Positions 63,363 through 64,000 of a DNA stretch of 64,000 bases are shown in pieces. A program made the position numbers and the translations under genes. Below the pieces are notes generated by a model. The model searched no databases and was not told where the DNA came from. It saw only the letters and a program-made list of their open reading frames with translations. Source of the stretch: Streptococcus parasanguinis. GTDB lineage: Bacteria; Bacillota; Bacilli; Lactobacillales; Streptococcaceae. The DNA lies in assembly GCF_032163505.1 (NCBI RefSeq), contig NZ_CP134147.1, forward strand, positions 1,330,501 to 1,394,500. Reading direction: 5' to 3'. Within the stretch, counting starts at the first letter, position 1. The number at the start of each line of letters is the position of its first letter.

Positions 63363-64000
63363 TTAAGCTTCGATTTCAGTAACCATACCTGAACCAACAG
63401 TACGTCCACCTTCACGGATTGAGAATGTAGTACCTTGTTCAACGGCGATTGGGTGGATCAACTCAACGTCGATAGTCACGTTATCACCAGGCATTACCAT
63501 TTCAGTTCCAGCTGGAAGTTCGATAGATCCAGTTACGTCAGTTGTACGGAAGTAGAACTGTGGACGGTAGTTGTTGAAGAATGGAGTATGACGTCCACCT
63601 TCTTCTTTAGTAAGGATGTAAACTTCACCTTTGAATTTAGTGTGTGGGTTGATTGAACCTGGTTTAGCGATAACTTGTCCACGTTCGATTTCATCACGTT
63701 GGATACCACGAAGAAGCACACCAACGTTATCCCCTGCAAGACCTTCGTCAAGTTGTTTACGGAACATTTCAACACCAGTAACAACTGCTTTTTGGATTTC
63801 GTCTTTGATACCAACGATTTCGATTTCGTCGTTGACACGAACAACACCACGGTCGATACGTCCTGAAGCAACTGTACCACGTCCAGTGATTGAGAATACG
63901 TCTTCGACTGGAAGAAGCAATGGTTTGTCAGTATCGCGTTCTGGTTCTGGGATGTACTCATCAACAGTATCCATCAATTCCATGATGATGTCTTCATATT
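63363..64000 (-). CDS. tuf: Elongation factor Tu, C-terminal part only
   Basis: These are about 212 C-terminal codons of EF-Tu, which brings aminoacyl-tRNA to the ribosome. The gene continues beyond the right edge, so the GTPase motifs are not in the window. Domain 2 begins near [21 protein letters not shown], and domain 3 contains [21 protein letters not shown], ending [14 protein letters not shown]. Its codon use is the strongly biased pattern of translation genes. A terminator follows. Confidence 0.97.
   Translation of the reverse strand, partial: YEDIIMELMDTVDEYIPEPERDTDKPLLLPVEDVFSITGRGTVASGRIDRGVVRVNDEIEIVGIKDEIQKAVVTGVEMFRKQLDEGLAGDNVGVLLRGIQRDEIERGQVIAKPGSINPHTKFKGEVYILTKEEGGRHTPFFNNYRPQFYFRTTDVTGSIELPAGTEMVMPGDNVTIDVELIHPIAVEQGTTFSIREGGRTVGSGMVTEIEA

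Overview
The window comes from a low-GC Firmicute chromosome, almost certainly a Streptococcus of the oral mitis/sanguinis/parasanguinis type. The supporting genes are RexAB in place of RecBCD/AddAB, a PavA-type RqcH protein, the MurM/MurN branching enzymes, EzrA, a gyrB-ezrA neighbourhood and a manganese-riboswitch P-type ATPase. The species is not decided by the sequence alone. There are 59 protein-coding genes, of which 2 are cut by the window edges. I see no rRNA, tRNA, CRISPR array, prophage or transposase. Promoters are classical sigma-A type, many with an extended -10, and most transcription units end in clear intrinsic terminators.

Layout. 1-4.5 kb: rexB-rexA recombination nuclease and a convergent glutathione peroxidase. 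4.6-12 kb: transport and stress block with a heterodimeric EfrAB-like drug exporter, a TetR-controlled MacB-type ABC transporter and an aldo/keto reductase. 12.1-15.9 kb: the most unusual region, an operon of six tandem, translationally coupled paralogous genes of unknown function, bracketed by two near-identical terminator sequences. 16-20 kb: a Xre-DUF3169-NatA-NatB operon with a palindromic operator, and a tiny FeoB-associated cysteine-rich membrane protein without feoB. 20-22 kb: two adjacent lipoproteins. 22-28.5 kb: pheS-acetyltransferase-pheT under a Phe T-box, and an orphan trpX substrate-binding protein under a Trp T-box.

28.5-39 kb: pavA, acetolactate decarboxylase, a TPR protein with an AI-2E-family permease, a 6-phosphogluconolactonase-family protein, enolase, YueI, glycerate kinase and SerB. 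39-53 kb: division and envelope core (ezrA, gyrB, rodA, ftsE, ftsX), DinG, a YeiH permease, a metallo-beta-lactamase-fold hydrolase and prfB with its programmed +1 frameshift. 53-64 kb: metallophosphoesterase, aquaporin, Mn/Ca-exporting P-type ATPase with a yybP-ykoY riboswitch, an operon HD phosphohydrolase - Cof phosphatase - murM - murN, then tpiA and the 3' part of tuf.

Two window-wide patterns are worth a second look. First, a 183-bp element with three nested hairpins occurs three times, each time just 3' of a gene and in the same orientation relative to it. Second, four genes appear to be leaderless, with an extended -10 box only 6-7 bases before the ATG and no Shine-Dalgarno. The best candidate for an undescribed system is the six-paralog array. 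Its architecture resembles arrays of immunity or antitoxin genes, but no partner toxin is visible in this window.
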